Position numbers and translations under genes: made by a program
Part shown: positions 24,782-33,458 of the stretch, in pieces
Numbering within the stretch: the stretch's first letter is position 1
Layout of the letters: each line of letters begins with the position of its first letter
The notes under the pieces: generated by a model
Told to the model about the DNA's origin: nothing
Seen by the model: only the letters and a program-made list of their open reading frames with translations
The model's database searches: none
Assembly: GCA_964405335.1 (NCBI GenBank)
Contig: CAYONP010000040.1
Location: 1-47,678 of the forward strand
Source: CAYONP01 sp964405335
GTDB taxonomy: Bacteria > Armatimonadota > UBA10988
Reading direction: 5' to 3'
Length of the DNA: 47,678 bases

Positions 24782-26509
24782 ATGTCGATGAAGCCGATTG
24801 TGCTGCTTTCCGCCGTGGTGCTGCTGGTCGCCTATCGCACCTATGGGCGGCTGCTGGCGCGGCTGCTCCGCCTCGACCCGAACCGCGCCACGCCCGCGGT
24901 CGAGCTGCGTGACGACGTCGACTACGTGCCGATCGAGCCGAAGTTCCTGCTCGGCCAGCACTTCTCGGCCATCGCCGCCGCCGGGCCGATTGTCGGGCCG
25001 ATCCTGGCCGGCGTGCTGTTCGGCTGGGTGCCGGCCATCGCCTGGATCCTGCTCGGCTCCATCTTCATCGGCGGCGTGCACGACATGACCTCGCTGGTGG
25101 CCAGCATCCGCCACGGCGCGCGGTCCATCGCCGAAGTGGTTCAGCTCTACCTCACCCGACGCAGCTATCTGCTCTTCCTGGCCTTCATCTGGATCGCCCT
25201 GGTCTATATCATCGTCGCCTTCACCGACCTGACCGCCGGCGCCTTCGTCGGCGTGCAGACGCTCGACGACGGCACGCAGGTGCTCGGCGCCGGCATCGCC
25301 ACCTCGTCGATTCTCTACCTGATCCTGCCGATCATCATGGGCCTGCTGCTGCGCTACACCAAGCTGAGCCTGGTTGCCGCGACCTGCATCTTCGTGCCGC
25401 TGATTGGCGTGGTCATCTGGGCCGGGCAGCTCATCCCGTTCGACCTGGCCGCGCTGCTCGGCATCCCCGACGCCTCGGCGCACAAGGTCTGGGATGTCAT
25501 TCTGCTGGTCTACTGCTTCGTCGCGGCGGTGGTGCCGATGTGGCTGCTGCTCCAGCCGCGCGGGCATCTGGGCGGCTTCTTCCTCTACCTTGCTCTCGGC
25601 GGCGGCATGCTCGGCCTGCTGTTCGGCGACGAGCGGGTGTCGTACCCGGCGTTCACCGGCTGGACCGCGGCGAATGGGCAGAACCTGTTCCCGATGATGT
25701 TCATCCTGATCGCCTGCGGCGCCTGCTCGGGGTTTCACTCGCTCATCTCCAGCGGCACCACCTCGAAGCAGCTCCGGACCGAGACCGACGCCAAGCCGAT
25801 CGGCTACGGCGCGATGCTGATCGAGGCGCTGGTGGCGGTGATGGCGCTCTGCTGCGTGATGATGCTGCTCGGCGACGACCCGCGGGCCAAGGGCCAGCCG
25901 AACCAGATTTACGCCCTCGGCCTGGGCGAGTTCCTGCGCAACATCGGCATCAACCCGGCGTTCGGCGTGCCGTTTGCCATGATGGCCTTCACCACTTTTG
26001 TCTACGACACGCTCGATGTCTGCACCCGGCTCGGACGCTACGTGCTCGAAGAGCTGCTCGGCCGGCACGACCGGCTCGGCCGCTGGCTGGCCACCGGCCT
26101 GACCGCCGCCGCGCCGCTGACCTTCGTCATGCGCCAGGTGACCGACGCGGCGGGCAACCCACAGCCGGTGTGGAAGACCTTCTGGTCGCTCTTCGGCGCC
26201 AGCAATCAACTGCTTGCGGCGATGGCGCTGCTCGGCGTCACGGTCTGGCTGTGGCGCACGCGGCGCGCGCAGTGGGTCTGGCCGGTCTGCGGCCTGCCGA
26301 CGCTGTTCATGTTCGTCATGAGCGTCTGGGCGCTGCTCAGCCTGGTCGGCGCCAGCTTCGCCGCGGGCAACCTGGGCGACCCGGTGCTGTGGGTTTCGCT
26401 CGTCCTCGTCGGCCTGGCCGTGCTGCTGTTGATCGAGGCGATCAACATCCTCGCCCGCGACCTGCGCCGGCCGTCGGCGCCCGGCGAAGAGACAGCGGAC
26501 GGGCCCTGA
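24782..26509 (+). CDS. cstA: Carbon starvation protein CstA family transporter
   Basis: CstA-family proteins are inner-membrane carriers for peptides or pyruvate, often induced under carbon starvation. The 575-residue protein has many hydrophobic segments from residue 5 to near 560. It carries the family signature GQHFSAIAAAGPIVGPILA at about 59-77, followed by GGVHDMTSLVASIRHGARSI, plus SGTTSKQL near 325 and FWSLFGASNQLLAAMALL near 465. E. coli CstA is longer (about 700 residues), but 550-600-residue members are common. No BtsS/CstS-type histidine kinase is adjacent. It follows the repeat cluster and precedes an aldo/keto reductase. Whether it carries pyruvate or peptides is open. Confidence 0.93.
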   Translation: MSMKPIVLLSAVVLLVAYRTYGRLLARLLRLDPNRATPAVELRDDVDYVPIEPKFLLGQHFSAIAAAGPIVGPILAGVLFGWVPAIAWILLGSIFIGGVHDMTSLVASIRHGARSIAEVVQLYLTRRSYLLFLAFIWIALVYIIVAFTDLTAGAFVGVQTLDDGTQVLGAGIATSSILYLILPIIMGLLLRYTKLSLVAATCIFVPLIGVVIWAGQLIPFDLAALLGIPDASAHKVWDVILLVYCFVAAVVPMWLLLQPRGHLGGFFLYLALGGGMLGLLFGDERVSYPAFTGWTAANGQNLFPMMFILIACGACSGFHSLISSGTTSKQLRTETDAKPIGYGAMLIEALVAVMALCCVMMLLGDDPRAKGQPNQIYALGLGEFLRNIGINPAFGVPFAMMAFTTFVYDTLDVCTRLGRYVLEELLGRHDRLGRWLATGLTAAAPLTFVMRQVTDAAGNPQPVWKTFWSLFGASNQLLAAMALLGVTVWLWRTRRAQWVWPVCGLPTLFMFVMSVWALLSLVGASFAAGNLGDPVLWVSLVLVGLAVLLLIEAINILARDLRRPSAPGEETADGP

Positions 26510-26561
26510 TACAGTGCCAGAATTGGGTCCGTCCCTTTTTCGGGATGCCTGGAGGAGCGCC

Positions 26562-27503
26562 GTGCAATACGTCAGACTCGGCCGCACTGGTTTGCGCGTC
26601 AGCGCTGTCGGTCTCGGCTGTGGTGGACCGAGCCGGCTCGGGCAGTCGGGCGGCGCGAGCGTCGACGACGCGGCGCGCGTGGTGCGCCGCGCGCTTGAGC
26701 TGGGTATCAACATCATCGACACCGCCGAGGGTTACGGCACCGAGCCGGCCGTCGCCGCGGGCATCGCCGGCGTGCCGCGCGACGAGCTGGTGCTGTGCAC
26801 CAAGAAGGGCACCGGCCGGCGCGACGGGCTAATCACCGGCGACGAGCTGATCGCCGGCTGCGAGGCGAGCCTGGCCCGGCTCGGCGTCGAGTGCATCGAT
26901 GTCTACCAACTCCACGGCGTGACCATCGACCGCTACGACCACTGCACGGCCGAGCTGGTGCCGGCAATGCTGCGGCTGCGCGAGCAGGGCAAGATCCGCT
27001 ACCTCGGCATCACCGAGCAGTTCAACGGCGACCGCGACCACACCATGCTCCGCCGTGCGCTGGCCGACGACTGCTGGGACACGATGATGGTCGGCTACAA
27101 CCTGCTCAACGCGAGCGCCGCGCGAACGGTGCTGCCTGAGTGCGCAAGACGGGGCATCGGCACGCTCTGCATGTTCGCCGTCCGCCGCGCCCTGAGCCGG
27201 CCCGCGCGGCTGGTCGAGGTGATCGGCGAGCTGATCGCCGCCGGTCACCTGGCCGTCGATGGCCTCGATGCAGCGGACCCGCTGCGTTTCCTGCGCGAGC
27301 CGGGCGTGGCCGGGTCGGTGACCGAGGCGGCCTATCGCTTCTGCCGCCACACGCCGGGCATGGACGTGGTGCTGACCGGCACGGGCGACGTGGCTCACCT
27401 CGAAGAGAACGTCGCCAGCCTGCTCGGCCCACCGCTGCCCGAGGCGGTGCTGGTCCGGCTGGAGCGGTTGTTCGGCGGGGTGGATTGCGTGACGGGGCAG
27501 TAG
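26562..27503 (+). CDS. Aldo/keto reductase
   Basis: Cytoplasmic NADPH-dependent oxidoreductase, 313 residues. The start is GTG 26562 because GGAGGA lies five bases upstream and the family's 'Y..LG.TGL.VS..GLG' begins at once (QYVRLGRTGLRVSAVGLG). The catalytic tetrad is visible: Asp53 and Tyr58 (IIDTAEGYG), Lys81 (CTKKG) and His118 (YQLHG). The C-terminal half contains VVLTGTGDVAHLEENVAS, the nucleotide-binding end. Cysteines are unusually frequent and late (CDDCW, CARRG, CMFAV), but no 4Fe-4S C-terminal motif is present. It is convergent with the ABC transporter genes. The substrate is unknown. Confidence 0.88.
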   Translation: MQYVRLGRTGLRVSAVGLGCGGPSRLGQSGGASVDDAARVVRRALELGINIIDTAEGYGTEPAVAAGIAGVPRDELVLCTKKGTGRRDGLITGDELIAGCEASLARLGVECIDVYQLHGVTIDRYDHCTAELVPAMLRLREQGKIRYLGITEQFNGDRDHTMLRRALADDCWDTMMVGYNLLNASAARTVLPECARRGIGTLCMFAVRRALSRPARLVEVIGELIAAGHLAVDGLDAADPLRFLREPGVAGSVTEAAYRFCRHTPGMDVVLTGTGDVAHLEENVASLLGPPLPEAVLVRLERLFGGVDCVTGQ

Positions 27504-27516
27504 GGCTCGCCGCGGT

Positions 27517-27534
27517 GCGGCCGGCGACGGCCGC
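27517..27534. terminator. Possible convergent terminator hairpin
   Basis: GCGGCCG-GCGA-CGGCCGC is a perfect 7-bp stem with a 4-base loop. It lies in the 64-bp gap between two convergent genes. No T-run follows on either strand, so its role in termination is uncertain. Confidence 0.35.
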
Positions 27535-27567
27535 GCGCCGACACGGGCCGTTCGGGTCCGCCGGCGG

Positions 27568-28302
27568 TCAATGCGCGCCGGCGTGGACCTCGGCCTCCAT
27601 CTCGCTCCGCGTCTGGATGCGGTCGATCAGACCGTCGCGGACCCAGACGATGCGGTCGGAGACGTCGACCATCTTCAGGTCGTGGGTGGCCGAGATGACC
27701 GTAACGCCGCTCTCCTGGTTGAGCCGTCGGAGCAGCTCGATGATTTCTTTACCGGTCTTCAGGTCGAGGTTGCCCGTCGGCTCGTCGGCGAGGATGATGC
27801 TCGGCGAGTTGGCCAAGCTGCGGGCGATGGCCACCCGCTGCTGCTGTCCGCCCGACAGCTCGCCCGGCTTGTTGTGCAGCCGGTGGCCGAGGCCGACGGT
27901 CTCGAGCAGCGCCCTCCCGCGCTCCATCATCTCGTCGTACTGCATGCCGGCGAAGATCATCGGCAGGGTAATGTTTTCCAACGCGGTCATCACCGGGATG
28001 AGGTTGAAGGTCTGGAAGATGTACCCGATCTTGCGGCAGCGCAGCCAGGCCAGTTCATAGGCATCGAGCTGGGCCATGTCGACCTCGTCGATGAAGACCG
28101 TGCCGTTGGTCGGCTTGTCGAGCCCACCGACCATGTTGAACAGGGTCGATTTGCCGGAGCCCGACGGGCCCATGATCGAGATGTACTCGCCGCGAAAGAT
28201 GTCGAGCGAGACGCCCTTCAGCGCTTCGACGGTCTCGTCGCCCATCTGGTAGTGCTTGGTCAGGTCCTTGGTGCGGACGATATACTCATCGGTCACCGGC
28301 AT
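27568..28302 (-). CDS. ABC transporter ATP-binding protein (MacB/LolD type)
   Basis: The 244-residue ATPase has Walker A GPSGSGKS near 45-52, signature LSGGQQQR near 148-155, Walker B IILADEP, and the LolD/MacB-class D-loop neighbourhood PTGNLDLKTGKEI. MacB-class ATPases power mechanotransmission or lipoprotein/peptide export with FtsX-type permeases, and the gene just upstream (15 bp) is such a permease. It is the last gene of a minus-strand run starting with a PqqD-like protein. The substrate is not predictable. The protein acts at the cytoplasmic face of the inner membrane. Confidence 0.95.
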   Translation of the reverse strand: MPVTDEYIVRTKDLTKHYQMGDETVEALKGVSLDIFRGEYISIMGPSGSGKSTLFNMVGGLDKPTNGTVFIDEVDMAQLDAYELAWLRCRKIGYIFQTFNLIPVMTALENITLPMIFAGMQYDEMMERGRALLETVGLGHRLHNKPGELSGGQQQRVAIARSLANSPSIILADEPTGNLDLKTGKEIIELLRRLNQESGVTVISATHDLKMVDVSDRIVWVRDGLIDRIQTRSEMEAEVHAGAH

Positions 28303-28317
28303 CGCTTCGCCCTTTCG

Positions 28318-29205
28318 TCACACCGCCGTGCGCAACGCCGCCGCGGCCGGCATCTTGGCCGCCTGAATCGCCGGCAGCACCGCCGCCGCCACGCTCAACG
28401 CCAGGCCCAGCACCAGGCTCATGATGAACGTGCTCAAGATCCCGAACCAGGCATCACCGAAACTGAACGTGTAGCGGAGGCTGTGAATCACGTACATCAC
28501 GCCCATGCCGACGATCGAGCCGACGGCGCCGGCGAGCAGCCCGAGCAGGCCCGACTCGATCAGGAACAACTTGACGATGAACTTGTCCAGCGCCCCGAGG
28601 CACTTCATCGTCCCGATCTCCTGGTAGCGCTCGGCGACCGCCATGAGCATCGAGTTGCAGATGCCCACCACGCTGACCAGGAAGGCCATGATCACCAACC
28701 AGGTGGCCCGCGCCATGTCGGCCTGGTCGGTCGCCTCGCCCGCCGCGGTGAGGATGATGCTGGTCATCCGGACCGAGGCGAAGAAGGCAATCCCGAGCAG
28801 GATGCCGGACGCCGTGATGGCCACCCGGCCAATCCGGATCATGATGCTCCGCATGCACATGTTGAAGGCGGTCAGGTTGGGCAGGTTGATTTCGCTGTGG
28901 ATGTGCGCCCGCCGCTCGCGCGGCGCGTTTGGCCCGATGATCTCGTTGGTCGGCTCGGCGACCTGCACCGCCATCAGCACGCCCAGGTCGACCTGGCTCG
29001 AATCGAGCACCTTGGCGATGTTCAGCCCCTCGGGCTCGCGCTGGTCGGAGAGGTGGCCGATCACCCGCTGCTGGGCGCTCAGCTCGCGTGCCATGCCGGC
29101 GACCACATCGTCGTGGCCGATCACATCGCCCGAATCGGACTTGCCGCGCGCCGGCTCCGGCGACTTCGGCTCATCCTCCGGAGGGATCGGTTTCTCGTCG
29201 CTCAT
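28318..29205 (-). CDS. FtsX-type ABC permease, short form
   Basis: The C-terminal half has the FtsX domain: membrane segments near 175-195 (WLVIMAFLVSVVGICNSML), 220-245 and 260-290, and the coupling element AERYQEIGTMKCLGA, diagnostic for MacB/FtsX permeases. The first membrane segment (VAITASGILLGIAFFASV) lies near residue 130. Before it are about 120 polar, partly acidic residues (PPEDEPKSPEP...) instead of the usual short N-terminus, and the large periplasmic domain after TM1 is missing (about 25 residues only). With 295 residues it is shorter than MacB (about 400 for the permease part). Its start overlaps the PqqD-like gene by 35 bp. It pairs with the ATPase downstream. Confidence 0.88.
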   Translation of the reverse strand: MSDEKPIPPEDEPKSPEPARGKSDSGDVIGHDDVVAGMARELSAQQRVIGHLSDQREPEGLNIAKVLDSSQVDLGVLMAVQVAEPTNEIIGPNAPRERRAHIHSEINLPNLTAFNMCMRSIMIRIGRVAITASGILLGIAFFASVRMTSIILTAAGEATDQADMARATWLVIMAFLVSVVGICNSMLMAVAERYQEIGTMKCLGALDKFIVKLFLIESGLLGLLAGAVGSIVGMGVMYVIHSLRYTFSFGDAWFGILSTFIMSLVLGLALSVAAAVLPAIQAAKMPAAAALRTAV

Positions 29206-29656
29206 CGGCCTCCGCCTCTCGATCCGGCCGGCTCGCCCCTACCGCCGCGGCCCGCTCGTCGTCCAGGGCGAGCGCGAAACCCAGCAGTCGCCGCCGCGCG
29301 AGCGTCTGCAGGTACTGCGTCAGGCTCAGTTCGGCCTCGCGCGCGTTGAGCTTGTGCCGGGCACTCAACCGCCCCGCCAGCTCGCTCACCGGCGTCGCGC
29401 CGTCACACCACTCCCACACATCGCTGCCCAGCTCGTCCAACTCAATCTGCCGCTGCTCGGGCAACTGGCTCAGAGCCTTGAGGACCTTCATCCACGGACT
29501 GAACTGCAGCGGTATGCTTAGCAGGACGCGACCGTTCTCCTGCCGCTCCCAGGCAATCGCCTGATTCCGCACCGGACACGCCGCCAACGCCTCGTCGCGG
29601 GTCAGCCCCGAGCGACCCCGGCGACGCGTCCAGCGGCTCAGATCAGGCAGACGCAT
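29171..29656 (-). CDS. PqqD-like domain protein linked to the ABC transporter
   Basis: PqqD domains bind precursor peptides of RiPPs or occur as regulatory modules. The C-terminal part has the PqqD pattern: IELDELGSDVWEWCDGATPVSEL, then EAELSLTQYLQTLARRRLLGF, about residues 90-140. The N-terminal 60 residues are basic. No radical SAM enzyme or other RiPP maturase is adjacent; the only partners are the FtsX permease (35-bp overlap) and the ATPase. ATG 29656 is chosen as the first Met after the gap; no strong Shine-Dalgarno is seen. An open frame continues upstream through the Ns, but that is an artefact of the 100-N filler. Confidence 0.75.
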   Translation of the reverse strand: MRLPDLSRWTRRRGRSGLTRDEALAACPVRNQAIAWERQENGRVLLSIPLQFSPWMKVLKALSQLPEQRQIELDELGSDVWEWCDGATPVSELAGRLSARHKLNAREAELSLTQYLQTLARRRLLGFALALDDERAAAVGASRPDREAEADERRETDPSGG

Positions 29657-29699
29657 CGACTCTACACCATCGCGATTCGCGGCGTCAAGGCGGCAGACC

Positions 29700-29799
29700 N
29701 NNNNNNNNNNNNNNNNNNNNNNNNNNNNNNNNNNNNNNNNNNNNNNNNNNNNNNNNNNNNNNNNNNNNNNNNNNNNNNNNNNNNNNNNNNNNNNNNNNN
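29700..29799. other. Assembly gap (100 Ns)
   Basis: Exactly 100 Ns, so the true length is unknown. It removes the end of the upstream secreted-protein gene and probably the leader of the PqqD-like gene. The apparent 605-codon reading frame across it should not be used. Confidence 0.98.
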
Positions 29800-30988
29800 C
29801 ACCACCCAGGCTGGGCAACAGCGCCCGCACCTGCTGGATGACCTGCGCCAGCTCGCGCTCGCGCCGAGGACGCTCGGCCTCGGGCACCTCGCGTTCGTAA
29901 CGCTGCGCATCGAGCGACAGCCGGCCCATCAGCTCGTTGCCGATGAACAACGGGTGCCGCGAGCGCGTGCCCCACTCCTCGGCCGCCCGGCGACGGAGGG
30001 CGAAGTACCAGTCCAGGCCGGCCAGCAGGTCGCTCGTCTCATCGCCGCCGAGCGGCTCGCCCACACTCGCCAGCCAGTACTCCAGCGCCGCCTCGGGCGC
30101 CGGGCCGACGGCACCGCGCTCGATCAGCGGCCGCTCGCCAAGCAGATCGGCCAGCGCCTTGGCCGGCGCGGCGACGCCACTGGTCAGCCGGAAACGCAAC
30201 AGGCCGAGCACCGCCAGGTCGCAGCCGTCCAGCTCGGCTGGCAGCGTCGGCTCGCCCAGCGAGGCGGCGACCTTGTTCCACTGCGCCCGCCAGCGCCGGG
30301 CCAGGGCGACATCGCTCGCCCGCAGCACGCCCTGCGCCGCGGGCGGCGGTGCCCCTCCGCCCGCCGGCGGCGTCGGCCCGAGCTGGAGCGCCGTCGGCAG
30401 CGTGGTTCGCGGTTGACCGCCCAGGTCGTCGATCCGCAGGTCGGCGAAGGCGACCTCGATGGGGCCGATGCAGAGCAGCCCGATGCCGCCGGCGCTGAAC
30501 CGCTCGTCGCGCCAGACGTCGACCAGCTCGCCGCCGCCGCGCAGGGTGTGCACCCCGCCGCGGACCTGCAGCTCGAGCGGGCCGGCGCGCTCGGCCAGCA
30601 CCTCGCTCTGGCCGGTGATGATCAGTTGGAAGTGGTGGTTCTCCACCACCCCCAGGCCATAGAGCCCGTCTGCGCCCAGGCTGAGGAAGTAGCCGCTGCC
30701 GGTGTCGCGGTCGTAACGGTAGGCGAACCCGTAGCCGTGGATCTGGTCCTCGGGCGGCTCGCTGAGCAGCCGGCAGTCGATCTGCGCACGGAAGTCGGCC
30801 ACGCGCGGCTGGGCAGCATCGAGCAGCAGGATCTTGTCGGCCAGGCCGCTGGCGCACAGCTCGCCGGCCTCGAACCGCCACTGCTCGTCGAGCACCCAGC
30901 CGGTGGTGTTGTCATCGAACGGGTCGTGAAACAGCGGCGCCGGCTCGGGCGCGGCGAGCAGCAACAGCCAGAGCAGGGCGGCGGTCAC
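29800..30988 (-). CDS. Secreted protein with LamG/DUF1080-like beta-sandwich, 3' end lost in the gap
   Basis: It begins with a short signal peptide (MTAALLWLLLLAAPEPAP). Residues of about 20-185 resemble a concanavalin-type lectin domain of the 3-keto-disaccharide-hydrolase (DUF1080) or LamG class: PLFHDPFDDNTTGWVLDEQW, GYGFAYRYDRDTGSGYFLSL. A proline/glycine-rich linker follows (about 195-215), then a helical domain of at least 180 residues that I do not recognise. The end is cut by the Ns at 29799. It starts three bases after the LarA-like gene stop, so the two are co-transcribed. A role in binding sugars outside the cytoplasm is likely but unproven. Confidence 0.75.
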
Positions 30989-30991
30989 CGC

Positions 30992-32269
30992 TCAGTGGCC
31001 GTTCGGGCTGGGAATGCAGTACGGCCCGCTGGGAATCGCGACCACGCCGGCTTCGCGCCCGTGCCGCTCCAACGCCGTGGCCACCGCCGCCTCGACGGTC
31101 GGCTGCGGCTCGACCAGGCAGCGGCTCAGTTCGTCGGCCGGCACGCCGTCGGCGACGACCATGACCTCGCCGCGGCGCAGCACGCGGCAGAGCATCTCGA
31201 CCTCCCACTGGTCCTTGACGAAGAAGCCGGGCTGCGCGATCCGGTCCATGAAACTCCGGTGGTCGGTCGCTTCGAACAGCAGGTCGCGGAACTCATCGGA
31301 GCCGATCCCTTCGGACAGCTCCGCGGCGATGATCACCGTTCCGCCCTCGGCCAGCGCCGGCAGCGCGCCGACCATGCCCTTGACCGCCTGGTACAAGGTC
31401 GTGTCGAGCGGATAGCCGGCGCTGGAGGTGACCACCACCGGCGCCGGCGCGCCCATCGGCACGCGGCAGATGGTGTCGCTGAAGGCCACCCCGGCACGGT
31501 GCGCGGTCTCCAGCTCGCCGGCGAATACGCCGCAGATGTCGCGTTCGGCGTTGATCACCACGTTGACCGAGAAGTCGACCCCGGCGCGGCGCGCCACCTC
31601 GAGCGCGAACTCGTGCAGCGGGTTGCCCTCCAGCACGCCGTTGGTCGCCCGCTCGTCCTCGAGCAGCGCCGGGCTGTGGAAGTAGTGGACGGTCTTCAGC
31701 GAGGTCAGGCCGGGACAGACGATCTTCCGCCCGCCCGAGTAGCCGGCCATGAAGTGCGGCTCGATCAGGCCGGTGATGATCTTCAGGTCGGCCTCGACAT
31801 AGGTCCGGTCGACGTAGAGGTCGACCCCGGCGCGGCTCTTGCCGAGGTAGGCCTGCTCCGCGTCGACGTGCGAACGGTGATTGACGAAACGCAGCCGGCC
31901 GGCCAGCTCGGCGCCGACCATTTCGACCAGCTCGTCGCCCTCGTTCGGGCGGTGATTGCCGGTCGCGATGAGCACGGTGATCTGCTCGTCGCGCAGCCCG
32001 GCGGCGGCCAGCTCGGCGAGGACCGGCGGCAGGATCTTGGCATTCGGCACCGGGCGAGTGATGTCGCAGATGACGATGCATGCGTCGCGTTTGCCCCGCG
32101 CAAGCTCGCGCAGCGGCGGGCAGCCGAGCGGCGCGCGGCAGGCATCGGCCACGGCGCCGACCTGGTCGCCGAGCGGCCGCGCCTCGCCCAGCCGCAGCAC
32201 CTCACGCAGGTTGGCATCGGGCAGTTCGACGCGCAAGCCGCGCCGGCCATACTCGAGATCGACGACCAT
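30992..32269 (-). CDS. LarA-like (DUF2088) nickel-pincer-cofactor racemase family protein
   Basis: LarA is the nickel-pincer-nucleotide lactate racemase; relatives racemise or epimerise other 2-hydroxyacids. The 425-residue protein keeps the L. plantarum LarA active-site residues at nearly the same positions: Asp69 and Arg72 (CDITRPVP), His106 (GNHRP), His172 (PHFMAGYSGG), Lys182 (GRKIVCPG; the lysine that holds the cofactor) and His195/His198 (TVHYFH). All metal-binding candidates appear present, so activity is likely if LarB, LarC and LarE exist elsewhere; none is in this window. A -35/-10 pair lies just upstream. The neighbours, a nucleoside hydrolase and a D-amino-acid-type enzyme, suggest small-molecule catabolism. 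The substrate is unknown. Confidence 0.9.
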   Translation of the reverse strand: MVVDLEYGRRGLRVELPDANLREVLRLGEARPLGDQVGAVADACRAPLGCPPLRELARGKRDACIVICDITRPVPNAKILPPVLAELAAAGLRDEQITVLIATGNHRPNEGDELVEMVGAELAGRLRFVNHRSHVDAEQAYLGKSRAGVDLYVDRTYVEADLKIITGLIEPHFMAGYSGGRKIVCPGLTSLKTVHYFHSPALLEDERATNGVLEGNPLHEFALEVARRAGVDFSVNVVINAERDICGVFAGELETAHRAGVAFSDTICRVPMGAPAPVVVTSSAGYPLDTTLYQAVKGMVGALPALAEGGTVIIAAELSEGIGSDEFRDLLFEATDHRSFMDRIAQPGFFVKDQWEVEMLCRVLRRGEVMVVADGVPADELSRCLVEPQPTVEAAVATALERHGREAGVVAIPSGPYCIPSPNGH

Positions 32270-32287
32270 GAGCCTGTTCCGGCCGCG

Positions 32288-32317
32288 ATTCTAAGCCCGC
32301 CGGCGAGGTGGTGTCAA
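32288..32317 (-). promoter_or_regulatory. Promoter for the LarA-like / secreted-protein genes
   Basis: TTGACA (32317-32312), an 18-bp spacer, then TAGAAT (32293-32288). A start near 32281 would give a short leader of about 12 nt to the ATG at 32269. Near-consensus boxes in GC-rich DNA make this credible. Confidence 0.65.
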
Positions 32318-32362
32318 ACGGCGGTGCGACGCCCGCGCCTCCGAATGGACCGCCGGCACCGG

Positions 32363-32449
32363 GCGGGCGAGGACGCCCGCGCCCCGGACAGACCGCCGCC
32401 TACGGAGCGCGGCCGTCCCCGGCCGCATCAGGCGGGCGAGGACGCCCGC
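32363..32449. repeat. 18-nt palindrome, copies 3 and 4, in direct repeat
   Basis: GCGGGCG-AGGA-CGCCCGC at 32363-32380 and again at 32432-32449, 69 bp apart, each followed by CGCCCCGGAC. Another hairpin (GCGGCCG/GGCCGC) lies between them near 32408-32425. They occupy the 253-bp gap between the nucleoside hydrolase stop and the LarA-like gene. Confidence 0.8.
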
Positions 32450-32522
32450 GCCCCGGACGGACCGCCTTCAGCGGCCCGGTCGGCGAACGAGCCTACCCCG
32501 GGCCGCCGAGGTCGAGCCGAAC

Positions 32523-33422
32523 TCAGCCCCCGACCACCGCGAAGTAGTGCTCGAAGAATCGCTCCGGATCGACGGTCGCCGCCACCTCGTGCGGGCCCTC
32601 ACGGTCGCCTCGGAAGACCGTCACGCCGGCCAGGCTCGGGCTGTGCCAGTCGACCGTCACGCGGCCGCGGCGCCAGGTGATCAGGTCGGGTGCGAACAGC
32701 GCCGCGGCGGCCAGCGGGTCGTGGAACGTGATTTCGGGCCGGCCGCGGAACCAGACCTCGGCCATCTCGGCCACCGCGCCGAGCGCCCCGCCGGCGCGGG
32801 CAAACCGCTCGCGGCAGGTCTCGGCGGCCAGGCGGCACTTCAGCGTCACATCGAGCCCGACCCCGCGCAGGCCGGCCGGCGCGCGTTGGAAGACGATCGC
32901 GCTGGCCTCGGGGTCGCGGTCGGTGTTCCACTCGGTCCAGCCGCCCGGCGCCTCGCCCGGCAGGTAGCGCCCGCCCATCAACGAGTAGCTGGCCAGCAGG
33001 CCGGGGATCTCCGGGTCGGTGGCGAACAGCAGGCCGATGTTGGTCAGCGGACCGACCGAGAGCAGGTGAATGTCGCCCGGCCGCTGGCGGATGACATGCC
33101 GCATCCACTCAATCGCCTCGCCGGGCACAAAGTCGTCACGGTGCGGCCAGCGCTCCAGCACCTCGGCCTGCGGGCACTCGGGTTGGGTCAAACCGCGCAG
33201 CAGGCTGGCGTCGGGGCCGCAGTGGATCGGCACATCGTCGCGTCCGCCGGCGCGGCAGACCGCGTCGGCGAGCATCGCCCGCTGCCGGTTCGAGCCCGAA
33301 ACGGTGGTCACCCCGACCAGCTCGCAGCGCGGCTGCTTGAGCAGGTAACCGAGCGCCACCGCGTCGTCGATGTCGCTCCCGATGTCGGTGTCGAGGATGA
33401 CCGCCAGTCTGCCGTCCGCCAT
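32523..33422 (-). CDS. Nucleoside hydrolase (inosine-uridine preferring family)
   Basis: These calcium-dependent enzymes cleave the N-glycosidic bond of ribonucleosides. The 299-residue protein has the N-terminal Asp cluster ILDTDIGSDIDDAVAL (residues 9-24), the WNTDRDPEA motif in the middle, and ITFHDPLAAAALF near the C-terminus with the conserved His-Asp. All calcium-ligand positions appear present. GGAGAGG precedes the ATG. It follows the D-serine dehydratase-like gene by 36 bp in a minus-strand run and probably shares its transcript. Base preference cannot be told. Confidence 0.92.
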   Translation of the reverse strand: MADGRLAVILDTDIGSDIDDAVALGYLLKQPRCELVGVTTVSGSNRQRAMLADAVCRAGGRDDVPIHCGPDASLLRGLTQPECPQAEVLERWPHRDDFVPGEAIEWMRHVIRQRPGDIHLLSVGPLTNIGLLFATDPEIPGLLASYSLMGGRYLPGEAPGGWTEWNTDRDPEASAIVFQRAPAGLRGVGLDVTLKCRLAAETCRERFARAGGALGAVAEMAEVWFRGRPEITFHDPLAAAALFAPDLITWRRGRVTVDWHSPSLAGVTVFRGDREGPHEVAATVDPERFFEHYFAVVGG

Positions 33423-33458
33423 GAACCTCTCCGCGCACCCGCGGCTTGGCCGCAGCGG

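Noticed and set aside
26530..26556. GTCCC-TTTTTC-GGGAT hairpin before the aldo/keto reductase as a terminator for cstA.
   Set aside because: Only a 5-bp stem with the T-run in its loop, not after it.
23483..26722. A 1079-codon open frame on the minus strand antisense to the Gfo/Idh, isomerase and CstA genes.
   Set aside because: High-GC shadow frame with low-complexity His/Arg/Asp-rich translation; the plus-strand genes have clear families, motifs and ribosome-binding sites.
29662..29692. TTGACG-N18-TAGAGT upstream of the PqqD-like gene as a promoter.
   Set aside because: The implied transcript start would fall inside the start codon, and the neighbouring gap hides the true upstream DNA.
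29171..30988. A single 605-codon protein joining the secreted LamG-like region and the PqqD-like region.
   Set aside because: The frame passes through 100 filler Ns whose length is arbitrary, and the two halves are unrelated; they are treated as two genes.
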